A stretch of 64,000 bases of DNA, from positions 78,984 to 142,983 of the forward strand of contig JAWWPG010000039.1 in the NCBI GenBank assembly GCA_033850885.1. Reading direction: 5' to 3'. The notes under the pieces were generated by a model. It searched no databases and was not told where the DNA came from. It saw only the letters and a program-made list of their open reading frames with translations. Shown here piece after piece: positions 8,587-17,463 of the stretch (its first letter is position 1; every line of letters starts with the position of its first letter). The DNA is from JAWWPG01 sp033850885 (GTDB lineage: Bacteria; Actinomycetota; Actinomycetes; Propionibacteriales; Nocardioidaceae). Made by a program: the position numbers and the translations under genes.

Positions 8587-9924
8587 GTGACCGAACAGCC
8601 CGCTCGCGCCGAGGAAGACCACACCTTCGGGTTCGAGACCCGCCAGCTACACGCCGGGCAACGACCGGACCCGAACACGGGTGCGCGGGCGGTACCGATC
8701 TTCCAGACGACCAGCTATGTGTTCGAGGATCCGGAGTCGGCGGCGGCGTACTTCAACCTGCAGGAGTACGGGAACACCTACTCCCGGATCATGAACCCAA
8801 CCGTCGCGGTATTCGAGGAGCGGGTTGCGAACCTCGAGGGCGGCGCCGGCGCCGTAGCGTTCGCGAGTGGACTCGCAGCCCAAGCCGCCGCGCTCTTCAC
8901 GCTGCTGGAGCCAGGGGATCACGTTGTCTCGTCCTCCGCGCTCTACGGAGGGACCGTGAACCAGTTCAAACACCTGCTGCGCAAGCTGGCCATCGAGGTG
9001 ACGTGGGTCGATCCCGACGACCCGGACGCGTGGCGCCAGGCCATCCAGGCGAACACGAAAGCGTTCTTCGGCGAGACGATCGGCAACCCGGGCGGGAACG
9101 TGCTGGATATCGAGAGCCTGGCATCGATCGCGCACGAGCACGAGCTGCCTCTGGTCGTGGACAACACCTTCGCGACGCCGTACCTGTGCCGCCCGATCGA
9201 GTGGGGCGCCGACATCGTGATCCACTCGGCGACCAAGTTCCTCGGCGGCCACGGTACGAGTATTGGCGGCGTCGTCGTCGAGGCCGGCACCTTCAACTGG
9301 TCCAACGGCCGGTTCCCCGTGGTTGCGGATCCATCACCGGCGTACCACGGCCTGCAGTTCCACGAGACGTTCGGGACCTACGGCTACCTGATGAAGCTGC
9401 GGGCCGAGACCCTGCGCGACCTGGGCGCGGCTCTCTCGCCGTTCAACGCTTTCCTGTTCCTCCAGGGGCTCGAGACGCTGTCGCTACGGATGGACCGCCA
9501 CGTCACGAACGCCCGAGCGATAGCGGCGTTCCTCGAGTCGCACGAGCTGGCGTCGAACGTGACCTATCCCGAACTCCCCGGCAACAAGTATCGGTCGCTG
9601 GTGGAGAAGTACCTACCGCACGGTGCCGGCGCAGTGTTCTCCTTCGACTGCGCCGGCGGACGGACTGGTGGGCTGGGTCTCATCCGCGGTGTGACTCTCT
9701 GGTCTCACCTGGCGAACGTCGGTGACGCGAAAAGCCTGATCATCCACCCCGCCAGCACGACGCACCGCCAGCTGAGCGACGAAGAACTGCGAGCGGCCGG
9801 CGTCGGGCCGGGAACCGTGCGGCTGTCGGTCGGCACGGAGGCCGTCGAGGACCTCGTATGGGACCTCGATCAGGGTTTCGAACGCGTGGCCGCCTCCTTG
9901 GGTAGGAAGGTGGCGACGGCATGA
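8587..9924 (+). CDS. metY: O-acetylhomoserine sulfhydrylase
   Basis: A 445-residue PLP enzyme of the Cys/Met metabolism family that makes homocysteine from O-acetylhomoserine and sulfide. It shows GFETRQLHAGQRPDP, SYVFEDPESAAAYF, the tyrosine-containing NTYSRIMNPT, and HSATKFLGGHG with Lys217 as the Schiff-base lysine. The long form (about 430-445 residues) and the insert after GTFNW distinguish it from the shorter cystathionine gamma-synthases. The GTG start follows GAAGAGG. The stop overlaps the next gene as ATGA. Together with metX it provides direct sulfhydrylation. Confidence 0.94.
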   Translation: MTEQPARAEEDHTFGFETRQLHAGQRPDPNTGARAVPIFQTTSYVFEDPESAAAYFNLQEYGNTYSRIMNPTVAVFEERVANLEGGAGAVAFASGLAAQAAALFTLLEPGDHVVSSSALYGGTVNQFKHLLRKLAIEVTWVDPDDPDAWRQAIQANTKAFFGETIGNPGGNVLDIESLASIAHEHELPLVVDNTFATPYLCRPIEWGADIVIHSATKFLGGHGTSIGGVVVEAGTFNWSNGRFPVVADPSPAYHGLQFHETFGTYGYLMKLRAETLRDLGAALSPFNAFLFLQGLETLSLRMDRHVTNARAIAAFLESHELASNVTYPELPGNKYRSLVEKYLPHGAGAVFSFDCAGGRTGGLGLIRGVTLWSHLANVGDAKSLIIHPASTTHRQLSDEELRAAGVGPGTVRLSVGTEAVEDLVWDLDQGFERVAASLGRKVATA

Positions 9925-10403
9925 CCGACCTCCAGCGGTACCAGGAGCCGTTGACGATCCAGCGCTTGCTCCACACCGCGAGGACGATCGCGATCGTGGG
10001 CCTGTCGAACAACCCGCTGCGAGCCAGCTACTTCGTCGGCTTCTATCTCAAGCGGCACGGTTACCACGTCATCCCCGTGAATCCACGCGAGACGGAGATC
10101 CTCGACGAGACCTGCTACGCGAGCCTGCGCGACGTTCCCGAGCATGTGGACATCGTGAACGTCTTCCGCGCACCGGATGCGCTACCGGGGATCGCACGGG
10201 ACTCCGTGGCGATCGGCGCCGATGCCCTCTGGTGCCAGTTCGGCGTGATCAACGCCGAGGGCGCACAGATGGCGGAGGCCAACGGCATGACGGTCATCAT
10301 GGACCGCTGCCTCAAGGTAGAGCACGCACGCTACATCGGCCGGATGCACTGGCTGGGCTTCAACACACAGCGCATTACATCCGTCCGCTCTGGACTCCAG
10401 TAG
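9921..10403 (+). CDS. CoA-binding domain protein (YccU type)
   Basis: A 160-residue single-domain Rossmann protein of the CoA_binding family. TIAIVGLSNNPLRASYFVG is the nucleotide-binding turn, followed by GYHVIPVNPRETEILDETCYASLRDVP and the MDRCLKVEH motif near the C-terminus. Members bind CoA but lack the rest of succinyl-CoA ligase, and no reaction is established. It overlaps metY by four bases, and genes of this type often follow metX-metY, so a link to methionine or acyl-group balance is plausible but unproven. Confidence 0.9.
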   Translation: MTDLQRYQEPLTIQRLLHTARTIAIVGLSNNPLRASYFVGFYLKRHGYHVIPVNPRETEILDETCYASLRDVPEHVDIVNVFRAPDALPGIARDSVAIGADALWCQFGVINAEGAQMAEANGMTVIMDRCLKVEHARYIGRMHWLGFNTQRITSVRSGLQ

Positions 10404-10443
10404 ACATGCACCACTCATGCAGCGCGATCGAACCTGCGTCGCT

Positions 10444-11223
10444 TCAGCCGTAGCGCTCGACGCGCACGAGCCATTCAGCGATGAGCGCGCGCAGAAGGTC
10501 CGGCTGCTCGTGGGGTAGTGCGTGGCCCGCGTCATCGACCACCGCGAGCGAGGCGTGCGGGTAGTGGCCGACGAGGTCTGCAGCAGCGGCGTACCCGACC
10601 GTCGAGTCCAGCCGCCCCGCCACGATGAGCGTCGGACCGGCGTACGCCGGCCCGCTATCGCAGGCGAGCTCCCATCGCTCGCCGATTCGCTCGAGCGCCG
10701 ACTGGTCGACAAGTGCTGCCGCCGGGAGGACATAGCGTTCGTACCGCTCGAGCATCTCCGGGCTCTGGGCCACGAAATAGCTCCGGAAAACGTCGTCGCC
10801 GATCTCTCCGGACCCGACGACGACTCGGTGCTCTGGGACGTCACGCAGGCCCGGCAGCAGCGGACAAACCAGTGCGAGACCAGCGACCTGCCCCGGCATC
10901 CTCGCGGCCATCGCCTGCGCGTAGTAGCCGCCGGCCGAGTGACCGATCAGGAGGTGCCGAGTCCCGCCGGTGACCTCCTCCGCGAAGTCGAGCAGCGTCG
11001 CGAGGACCTCCTCGGCGCTGCGCAGCCCTTCGGGAGCCACCGTCCGACCCATAGCGGGAAGGTCAGGATAGATCCGCCGGAACCCCGCCACGCCGCCGAA
11101 GACCGGCTCGAAGCATGCCTCGGGCTCGCGGTGGTCGACGCCGGCGCCGTGCAGCACCAGCACCGGTCGTCCCTCCCCGTGCTCTACGTAGTGGACCGCG
11201 ATCTCGCCCACGCGAATCTCCAT
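10444..11223 (-). CDS. alpha/beta hydrolase
   Basis: A 259-residue serine hydrolase of the alpha/beta fold. The oxyanion-hole motif VLVLHGAGVDH is followed by the nucleophile elbow GHSAGG, a late acid in VAGRLDSTVGY and the catalytic histidine in DDAGHALPHEQ. There is no signal peptide. The family includes esterases, lactonases and meta-cleavage hydrolases, and the substrate cannot be assigned. It stands alone, convergent with the CoA-binding gene and divergent from the GNAT gene. Confidence 0.88.
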   Translation of the reverse strand: MEIRVGEIAVHYVEHGEGRPVLVLHGAGVDHREPEACFEPVFGGVAGFRRIYPDLPAMGRTVAPEGLRSAEEVLATLLDFAEEVTGGTRHLLIGHSAGGYYAQAMAARMPGQVAGLALVCPLLPGLRDVPEHRVVVGSGEIGDDVFRSYFVAQSPEMLERYERYVLPAAALVDQSALERIGERWELACDSGPAYAGPTLIVAGRLDSTVGYAAAADLVGHYPHASLAVVDDAGHALPHEQPDLLRALIAEWLVRVERYG

Positions 11224-11319
11224 CCTGGCAACCTAAGCACGCGTGGGAGGAGGTCGCGAGCGGCGGCGGCCCCGAAAACGGTTCGACGGCTTCTCGGAGC
11301 TCTGACACAGTGGCGCATC

Positions 11320-12309
11320 ATGACGGACTCCGGTCTGGTAACCGCTGGGGACGTGCAGCTCATGCAGGGCCTGGCGCAGCGGGTTACGGCCGTCCGTCCC
11401 GACCTGGTGAACAGCGACGCGTCATTCGGAGAGCTGGCCTGGATCTGGGGCAAAGGGCACGCATCCGACGGCGAGAGCTGGCTGCGTCGGCTGTGGTTCT
11501 CCGGTGATGACTTGGTTGCGTGGGGCTGGGCCTATCTGCCACACCAGGTGAGGCGGAGCGACGGGTCGGTGAAGGACATCACCAGCGCCTACCTGGGATA
11601 CCAGGTCCATCCCGACCATTGCGAGCTGGTGGACGGGGTGATCGACTGGTACGACGCTGTGACGGTCGGCATCGAGCGCACGGTGACGCCACAGGTCGCC
11701 GATGAGGTCGCCTTGGCGCGATGGGTGGCGCACGGCTACAAGACAGATCCGGCCTCACTCGGCGACAACGGCTCCTGGACCCAGCTCAATGAGCGGGACC
11801 TCAGTGATCTGGAACAGCCGGTGCTGCCGGACGGATTCCGCTTCCGCACCGCCGACGAGGCCGGGCCGCAGGCCGCAGTCCGGGCCCATGTGGACGCCTG
11901 GGCTCCGTCAACATATACAGCCGAAGGCTACGAGGGCGTCCAGCGGACACCGACGTATCGCGGCGACCTGCACGTCCTGGTGGAGGCGCCGGACGCAACG
12001 ATGGCCGCATCGACGATCATGTGGCTCGACGAGGCGAACAAGACCGTTGAGTTCGAGCCGGTCGGGACGCATCCGGACTACCGGCGTCGGGGGCTGGGAA
12101 AGGCGATGCTGCTGCACGGGATGCATCTGGCGCTGGCGGCCGGCGCCACTCATGCCACGGTCGCCTGCCTGGGTGCGCCGGGACATCCCGAGGCGCGCGG
12201 GCTGTACTACGGCGTCGGGTTCCGGGAGCTCTCGCGGGACGCGCCGCTCATCAAAACCAAACGGCCAGCGGAGCCCCCGCGCACCGGCAAGGAGTTCAGT
12301 CGCCGGTGA
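11320..12309 (+). CDS. GNAT-family N-acetyltransferase
   Basis: A 329-residue protein with a C-terminal GNAT domain. FEPVGTHPDYRRRGLGKAMLLHGM is the acetyl-CoA pyrophosphate loop (Q/RxxGxG/A type), followed by YYGVGFRELSRD. The N-terminal half (FGELAWIWGKGH, WLRRLWFSGDDLVAWGWAYL) resembles a degenerate GNAT-like domain, so this may be a tandem-GNAT protein. The ATG at 11320 is preferred because the long frame upstream is antisense to the neighbouring hydrolase. The acceptor is unknown. The gene ends 14 bases inside the convergent DHFR-like gene. Confidence 0.85.
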   Translation: MTDSGLVTAGDVQLMQGLAQRVTAVRPDLVNSDASFGELAWIWGKGHASDGESWLRRLWFSGDDLVAWGWAYLPHQVRRSDGSVKDITSAYLGYQVHPDHCELVDGVIDWYDAVTVGIERTVTPQVADEVALARWVAHGYKTDPASLGDNGSWTQLNERDLSDLEQPVLPDGFRFRTADEAGPQAAVRAHVDAWAPSTYTAEGYEGVQRTPTYRGDLHVLVEAPDATMAASTIMWLDEANKTVEFEPVGTHPDYRRRGLGKAMLLHGMHLALAAGATHATVACLGAPGHPEARGLYYGVGFRELSRDAPLIKTKRPAEPPRTGKEFSRR

Positions 12310-12838
12310 CGACGTTGTAGTGGACCAGCAGCGAGCCGGACGGGCTGCCAGTGCTCTGGACCAGCTCGAGAGAGTGGGTCACGCCTTCCTCGAACAGGCG
12401 TCGACCACTTCCGACTACCCTGGGCGCGACGAGCAGCCGCACCTCGTCAACGAGTCCGGCCGCAAGCAACGACTGGGTCAGTGAGATGCTTCCGTGGACC
12501 CCGATGTCGCCACCGTCACCCGACTTCAGCTCGCGCACGAAGTCATCGACGGGACCCTGGATGGTCTCCGCGTTCGTCCAGTCCCTCGTCAACGGTGTCG
12601 CGGTCGCGACATACTTGTGCACGTTGTTGATGAAGTCGGCGAACGGCTGGCTGTCGGACTTCGGCCAGTAGCTCGACCACGCGTCGTACATCTTGCGACC
12701 GAGCAGGACGGTGTCCTGCGTCCCGATCACTTTGCCCAGGTTGGCCTGCATCACCTCGTCGAACTCGAACAGAAACTGGTCGGGATCCTCCGCCACCCCG
12801 TCAACCGACACCAGCATGTACGCCACGACCTTGCGCAT
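12296..12838 (-). CDS. dihydrofolate reductase/RibD C-terminal family protein
   Basis: A 180-residue oxidoreductase of the stand-alone RibD-C/DHFR-like family. It begins MRKVVAYMLVSVDGVAEDP, with DTVLLGRKMYDAWSSYWP, then GDIGVHGSISLTQSLL and EVRLLVAPRVVGSGRRLF, which are the usual signatures. The ATG at 12838 follows GGAGAGGAGAAAGC; an extra 38-residue upstream extension in frame has no ribosome site. Real members reduce pterin- or riboflavin-like compounds in only a few studied cases, so the activity here is open. Confidence 0.88.
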   Translation of the reverse strand: MRKVVAYMLVSVDGVAEDPDQFLFEFDEVMQANLGKVIGTQDTVLLGRKMYDAWSSYWPKSDSQPFADFINNVHKYVATATPLTRDWTNAETIQGPVDDFVRELKSGDGGDIGVHGSISLTQSLLAAGLVDEVRLLVAPRVVGSGRRLFEEGVTHSLELVQSTGSPSGSLLVHYNVVTGD

Positions 12839-13193
12839 GCTTTCTCCTCTCCGTTCGCCCGGGTCCGGGCCGCAACGATACTGACCACCATCGCCAGCGA
12901 AACTCATCGGAACCGCGGATTCCGCTGGACAACCGGCGCAGCCCGACCTCAAGCAGTCAAGGTCCTCGCCGCTTCCTTGAGAGGGTGACGGCGACGACGG
13001 GCCGCGTCGCGGCAGGTCCGATCAACCGATCTCCCCCACCCTCGTGACGACCCGCCTCCGTCCCACGCGGATGACATGCTTCACCGCGTACGCCGACAAT
13101 GGATAACATCGCGCTCCTCATGACAGGGACGCAGCGTCCTGCTTTCGCGGCGTGAACGTCGTCGCCGAGTACCCACTGGTTGAAGCGGGAGAG
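12839..13193. other. intergenic region, nothing recognised
   Basis: About 355 bases separate the start of the DHFR-like gene from the end of the DUF899 gene. Short open frames on both strands are arginine-rich and resemble no family. The promoter of the DHFR-like gene should lie at the left edge. Confidence 0.5.
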
Positions 13194-13916
13194 TCAGAGC
13201 CGGGGGACCCCGGCGCTGGTGACCGGATCGTTCGTGCGTGACCACTGAGCGACGGGCCGGCCATTCAGCCGCCACGGGTGTTCACCCTCGGGCACTCGCA
13301 TCCAGTTCTCGGGCGAGTTCTCCCATCGCTCCTGCCGGCCAAACACCGTCAGATCCAGCGCGTGATAGCTCGTCATCAGCGCCTCAACGCCGCGTCCGGT
13401 AGTCCAGTAGGTCTCGAACACCTGGCCGTCGTCATCGCGCAGGTAGCAGGCGATGAACCCGAAGCCCCGACCGTCGACCAGGGCTGGGTCGGAGTCCTTC
13501 GCGGAGTACCACGGCCACGAGTAACCCATGAAGTCCCGGAAGGGTGCGCTTTCCTGGTACGAGCCCTCGGAGAAGACGGCGTAGGTGACGCCACGCGCGT
13601 GCAGGTAGTCGAGCATCTGCATGTGACAGGTGGAGAACGTGCAGCCCTCACACTGCTCCTCGAACGCCTTACCGTCGTGCCACATATGGAAGTACGCCAT
13701 CAGCATCCGGCGGTGCTCGAAGACGTCGATGAGCGGGACCGCTCCGTGCGGGCCGGTCACAGTAACGTGCGGCATCAAGGACATCGGCAGCCGGCGTCGC
13801 GCCGCCGCGATCGCGTCGCCCTCGCGAGTGTGCGCCTTCTCGCGGGCCAGGATCGCGTCTCGGGCGGCGTGCCACGCGGCACGATCGACGACGGGTGGCA
13901 TGGCTGGGGTGTTCAT
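13194..13916 (-). CDS. DUF899 thioredoxin-like protein
   Basis: A 240-residue cytosolic protein of the DUF899 family, predicted to adopt a thioredoxin fold. Hallmarks are AWHAARDAILAREKAHTREGD, MLMAYFHMWHDGKAF, the cysteine cluster CEGCTFSTCHM, SPFxDFMGYSWPWYS-like sequence and the late VFETYWTTGRG. The cysteines may be redox active, but no reaction is established. ATG 13916 follows AAGGAGTCGCCT; upstream in-frame starts lack a ribosome site. It is divergent from the MDR oxidoreductase. Confidence 0.9.
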   Translation of the reverse strand: MNTPAMPPVVDRAAWHAARDAILAREKAHTREGDAIAAARRRLPMSLMPHVTVTGPHGAVPLIDVFEHRRMLMAYFHMWHDGKAFEEQCEGCTFSTCHMQMLDYLHARGVTYAVFSEGSYQESAPFRDFMGYSWPWYSAKDSDPALVDGRGFGFIACYLRDDDGQVFETYWTTGRGVEALMTSYHALDLTVFGRQERWENSPENWMRVPEGEHPWRLNGRPVAQWSRTNDPVTSAGVPRL

Positions 13917-14180
13917 AGGCGACTCCTTCGGTGTCATGTGACGGCGGACGCGAACGGGACTCAGCTGACCTCCGCGCGGTGTCAGAAGTACTGACCGTGC
14001 CGGGCGACAGAACTCATCGCGGAGCCGGAGGCGCACCCGCCACGGCGTTCGAGCCGGTTGACGCTACTGGCAGCGCTGGCTGCTGTACCGCTGCGATCAT
14101 GGTGGTCATGACCCCGCCGCCACCCCCACCCGGCCGGTTGCGATCCATTGGCGCCCGGTCGACGCAGACGCCGGGTAAAG

Positions 14181-14237
14181 GATCGCGACCGTGGGCGGAC
14201 GTGATGACCTGAGCACGACACCGCCGGGGTCGCGATC
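14181..14237. promoter_or_regulatory. inverted repeat upstream of the MDR gene
   Basis: Perfect 10-bp arms GATCGCGACC (14181-14190) and GGTCGCGATC (14228-14237), 37 bases apart, end six bases before the ATG at 14244. Each arm contains the self-complementary TCGCGA. This could be a pair of regulator half-sites or chance in GC-rich DNA. The remaining divergent intergenic sequence (13917-14243) shows no gene. Confidence 0.3.
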
Positions 14238-14243
14238 GGAGCG

Positions 14244-15149
14244 ATGATGAAGGCAGCCCGTTTCAACCAGTTCGGCGGTCCGGAGGTCCTCGAGATCGTG
14301 GATCTCCCTGATCCGCATCCGGGTCCCGGCGAGATCCGGATTGCGGTACGCGCGGCCGGGGTGAACCCGAGCGACTGGAAGAAGCGCAAGGGTCTGATGG
14401 ATGGGGAGCTCCCGCAGACCTTGGGCTATGAGGCAGCGGGCGTCGTCGACGAGCTCGGCGAGCGCGTTGCGGACGTGGCCGTCGGCGATCGCGTGTTCGG
14501 CTTCTCCACCGATGGGGCGGCCCAGGCCGAGCTGGCGGTGCTGTCCTCCTATGCGCCGATCCCGCCGTCGCTCGACTTCCCCGGTGCAGCCGCGCTGCCT
14601 GCCGCCATCGAGACGGCCACCCGCGCGCTCGACCAGCTCGGCGTCGGGAGTGGCAGCAGTCTGCTCATCAACGGCGCCTCCGGACGTGTGGGCAGCGCCG
14701 CCGTTCAGCTCGCCGTGGTGCGCGGCGCGCGCGTGATCGGCACCGCCAGTCCGGCAAACCATGATTATCTGCACTCGCTGGGCGCCGAGCCGGTCGCCTA
14801 TGGCGAGGGCCTCATCGAGCGGGTTCGCGCGCTCACGCCTGACGGCGTCGACGTCGCGCTCGACGTTGCGGGGAGCGGCGTCCTGCCCGAGCTCATCGAG
14901 CTCGCGGGCGGCTCGGAGCATGTGGTGACGATCGCCGACTTCGCTGGGGCGCAGGAGCACGGGGTGACGTTCAGCAGCGGGGACAGTGGCCGCGCGGTCC
15001 ACGCGCTCGCCGATGTCGGCGAGCTGGTCGAGGCCGGGCGCTTCTCGCTCCCGGTCGCGCAGACCTTCCCGCTCGCAGAGATCGCGGAGGCGCACCGTGT
15101 CAGCGAGGACGGCCACGTACGCGGGAAGCTCGTGCTGCTGGTGGACTGA
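14244..15149 (+). CDS. NADP-dependent MDR oxidoreductase (quinone reductase type)
   Basis: A 301-residue zinc-independent medium-chain dehydrogenase/reductase. It opens MKAARFNQFGGPEVLEIVDLP, typical of QOR-like enzymes, with VRAAGVNPSDWKKRKG, LGYEAAGVVDELGERV, and the nucleotide-binding INGASGRVGSAAVQLA. It lacks the structural-zinc cysteine cluster of alcohol dehydrogenases. It probably reduces quinones or activated alkenes with NADPH. The frame and length are intact and it is monocistronic. Confidence 0.9.
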   Translation: MMKAARFNQFGGPEVLEIVDLPDPHPGPGEIRIAVRAAGVNPSDWKKRKGLMDGELPQTLGYEAAGVVDELGERVADVAVGDRVFGFSTDGAAQAELAVLSSYAPIPPSLDFPGAAALPAAIETATRALDQLGVGSGSSLLINGASGRVGSAAVQLAVVRGARVIGTASPANHDYLHSLGAEPVAYGEGLIERVRALTPDGVDVALDVAGSGVLPELIELAGGSEHVVTIADFAGAQEHGVTFSSGDSGRAVHALADVGELVEAGRFSLPVAQTFPLAEIAEAHRVSEDGHVRGKLVLLVD

Positions 15150-15327
15150 TGCGGCGGCGACGACCGCTGAGCGGCCATCGCTCCTGTCCTTGCTGGCGCC
15201 CATCCGGGACGACGCGAGGAAATCGCGCGTGGAGGCGGTCCAAGCGGACGACCTCGATCTCGGACTGGCTGACGACGGCGCCTACGCCGGCGGGGCTCCG
15301 AGGGAGAGGTCGCCGACTCTGTAGTCA

Positions 15328-15770
15328 TTACAGTTGGCTGGCCGATACCTCCCCGTGGGGGGCAAGCGGGAGATCGGAGAGGTCCAGGTCGCTCATTGCT
15401 TCGAGTACGGTGACGCCGAGCTTCACCAGCGCCTCCTTGCGGACCCAGAGCATCAGCAGAGCAGCCTCTGCGTCGGGCGCGCTGGCTGCGGCCGAAGCCT
15501 CCGCAGGCGAAGGGACGTCCTGAGACAGGTTCGCAAGCGCCTTGGCACTGGCCATGGGCTCGGCATCGACTCCGACCGGTGGAGGCGCCACCGCGGCAGC
15601 CACGACTCCCTCGGCACGGGACAGCTGATTCCGACCGCGGGATGCCCGAGGAGGTACGCAGGCCCGTGTGCGTCGCCACACGCGGGGCATCGCTTCCTCA
15701 ACGGCGTCGCAAGCCCGAGTCCGGGTTGGCGGGTGTTGGCTACGCAGGTCACAGACGACCTCACTGTCAA
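15328..15770 (-). pseudogene. 4'-phosphopantetheinyl transferase, frameshifted
   Basis: Two minus-strand frames together spell a Sfp-type transferase, which would load carrier proteins of polyketide, peptide or fatty-acid synthesis. The first frame has KRCPACGDAHGPAYL and HPAVGIS. After a one-base loss near 15621-15626, the second frame continues AEGVVAAAVAPPPVGVDAEP and LWVRKEALVKLG (the conserved WxxKEA-like metal/CoA motif), then DLDLSDLPLAP. The N-terminal part is short even after repair, so the gene may also be 5' truncated. Its 5' end overlaps the operator pair of the divergent regulator. Almost certainly non-functional unless the missing base is a sequencing error. Confidence 0.8.
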
Positions 15771-15810
15771 GCATCCTTGACAGTCTGACGTCTGTCAAGG
15801 ATGCTTGACA
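15765..15810. promoter_or_regulatory. double palindromic operator
   Basis: A perfect 19-bp inverted repeat, TGTCAAGCATCCTTGACAG and its complement, has an 8-base spacer. Each arm is itself a palindrome, TGTCAAG-N4-CTTGACA, so this is two complete operator copies in opposite orientation. It ends one base before the ATG of the XRE regulator at 15812 and almost certainly serves autoregulation of that gene. Confidence 0.8.
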
Positions 15811-15811
15811 C

Positions 15812-16018
15812 ATGAAGAACCGGGTGGGCGAGCTACGCATATCGAGAGGTATGTCGCAGGGCGAGCTAGCCAATGCTCTCGGGGTCTCGCGACAGACGAT
15901 CAACTCGATCGAGAACGGTCGGTACCTCCCGTCTCTGCCGCTGGCGCTCGCCATCGCGCGCAATTTCGGAGAGCCCATAGAAGCCATCTTCATCCCAGAC
16001 CAGGAGGAAACGTCATGA
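15812..16018 (+). CDS. small XRE-family HTH regulator
   Basis: A 68-residue DNA-binding protein that is almost only the helix-turn-helix: NRVGELRISRGMSQGELANALGVSRQTINSIENGRYLPSLPLALAIARNF, then a short acidic tail. This is the YozG-like minimal Cro/CI type. It sits directly behind a double TGTCAAG-N4-CTTGACA operator, so it probably represses itself, and its stop overlaps the start of a membrane-protein gene (ATGA). Small HTH plus membrane-protein pairs are frequent in actinobacteria and archaea, suggesting the membrane protein modulates the regulator. Confidence 0.92.
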   Translation: MKNRVGELRISRGMSQGELANALGVSRQTINSIENGRYLPSLPLALAIARNFGEPIEAIFIPDQEETS

Positions 16019-16413
16019 CGTACGCGCGAACAGGGGGACATCGAGGGGCCACCGCGGTGATCCTGGCCGTGGGCGGCGGCGCACTCGCGGGCGCCACCTG
16101 GATCGGCGGCGACCACATCCTGGCGATCGGCCTGATTGCCTTCTACGTGCTTGCGGCGGCCTTTGCTTATTTGTGGGCAGGTCGAGACAGCGACGTCGGA
16201 GCCATCATGCGAGTCGGTGGGGATGAGCGACAAAGACACCTCGACCGCGACGCCACCGCGCTCTCGGGGCTCGCCATGGGTTCCACGGCCATCGTCGGCG
16301 CTATCGTGTCCGCGGCGCGCAACCACGGTGACATCGGCGGATACGGGATCGTCTGCTTCGTCGGCGGCGTCACCTATGTCCTCAGCCTCTTCATCCTCAA
16401 ACGCAGAAGCTAG
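16015..16413 (+). CDS. four-helix membrane protein paired with XRE regulator
   Basis: A 132-residue integral membrane protein with four hydrophobic segments: ATAVILAVGGGALAGATW, ILAIGLIAFYVLAAAFAYLW, LSGLAMGSTAIVGAIVSAA and YGIVCFVGGVTYVLSLFIL, separated by a charged cytoplasmic loop (RVGGDERQRHLDRDATA). The loop motif resembles DUF2178-type proteins that accompany small XRE regulators. The ATG overlaps the regulator stop and has AGGAGG upstream. A role as sensor or antagonist of the regulator is inferred from coupling only. Confidence 0.88.
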   Translation: MTYARTGGHRGATAVILAVGGGALAGATWIGGDHILAIGLIAFYVLAAAFAYLWAGRDSDVGAIMRVGGDERQRHLDRDATALSGLAMGSTAIVGAIVSAARNHGDIGGYGIVCFVGGVTYVLSLFILKRRS

Positions 16414-17310
16414 GAAGCGACTCCTGCGACGTTCAGCCGGCGATCTCTCATTGGCCGTTGTGTTACGACTGGTGTAGCCGTAAAAGGACAGGAGCGGAAT
16501 GTCAGGCCCGTGACGAGGGGTCGCTGGCCACGCGGCATGGCTGACGTCCAGTCCTCGTCTCGGTGCAGGGCGACCTGGCCGGTGGTGAACCGGATGGGAT
16601 TGCCGTCCACCATGTGGTTGGTCCGCAGGGCGGCGACGCCACCACGGAGAAAGTCGAGGCTGCTTGTCTGAGCGCCAGCGAGGCCGAGGATTCGGCTGAG
16701 GTGTTGGGCCGGATCGTCAACCAGATCCTCGTATCGAACTCGTATGTGCGGGATTCCGGTCAGGCTCAGGGCATCTGCCAGGCCGTTGTACAGGCCGTAT
16801 CGGATGGACGCGGAGACGGGTCCGTGCTGAGGGAGGAGTGTCGGGACGCCCATGGTGGTGAAATTCTCGACGCGCTTCTGGGTCGAGTAGGCGACCCCAC
16901 GACTGTCGCGGACGAGATGGACGACGCGAACGTCGATGTGTCGCGAACGGCGCAACAACAACGCGTGCGAGGCGATCTTAGACGAATCGACGACAACGTC
17001 GGCCCAGAGACATCGCGGATGGCGTGAAAAGCCGGTTGAGCGCTTCGCAATAGCGGCTCACGGCATGGCCGTGGTCATTGCGGGCATGGGTGAGGAGTCG
17101 GGGGATGCCCCAGGGACGGTCCACCGAGTAGCGCGTGGCCAGGAGTCCGTCAAGGTCGACCGCTGCCCAGCCGCCGTAAGCCCGCTCGCCGACCGCTCGC
17201 CAAAATGTCGTAGCAGGCACGAGCTCCGGGTGAGATGGTCAAGGCGGCGAATAGCCAACCTCTGAGTTTCGATCGCGTCAGCATCTACCGGCGGGAGGGG
17301 GGCGTTGTAC
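16410..17310 (-). pseudogene. sulfotransferase, multiply frameshifted
   Basis: A PAPS-dependent sulfotransferase can be pieced together from three minus-strand frames: FWRAVGERAYGGWAAVDLDG, then AIRDVSG, then ADVVVDSSKIASHALLL, HLVRDSRGVAYS (3'-phosphate binding), RYEDLVDDP and GNPIRFTTG. Frame changes fall near 17230, 17022, 17005 and again near 16500, where the C-terminus PLLSFYGYTSRN lies in another frame. The N-terminal 5'-phosphosulfate loop (RSGST type) is absent, so the gene is also 5' truncated. This is an old pseudogene rather than a single sequencing error. The sequence next to it is the XRE/membrane pair, convergent. Confidence 0.8.
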
Positions 17311-17463
17311 AACGGTTGTTCACCGCCTCATCACGCTCCGGCCCTGACGGCCCATAATCAGGTCCGTACGCTCAACCTGTGCCGTACGAATTGGGTCGTT
17401 ATCCGAGAAAAGGCCCGGAAGCACGGGCCCTACCGGCCTGCACGTATCGACGGAGGTTAAGAA

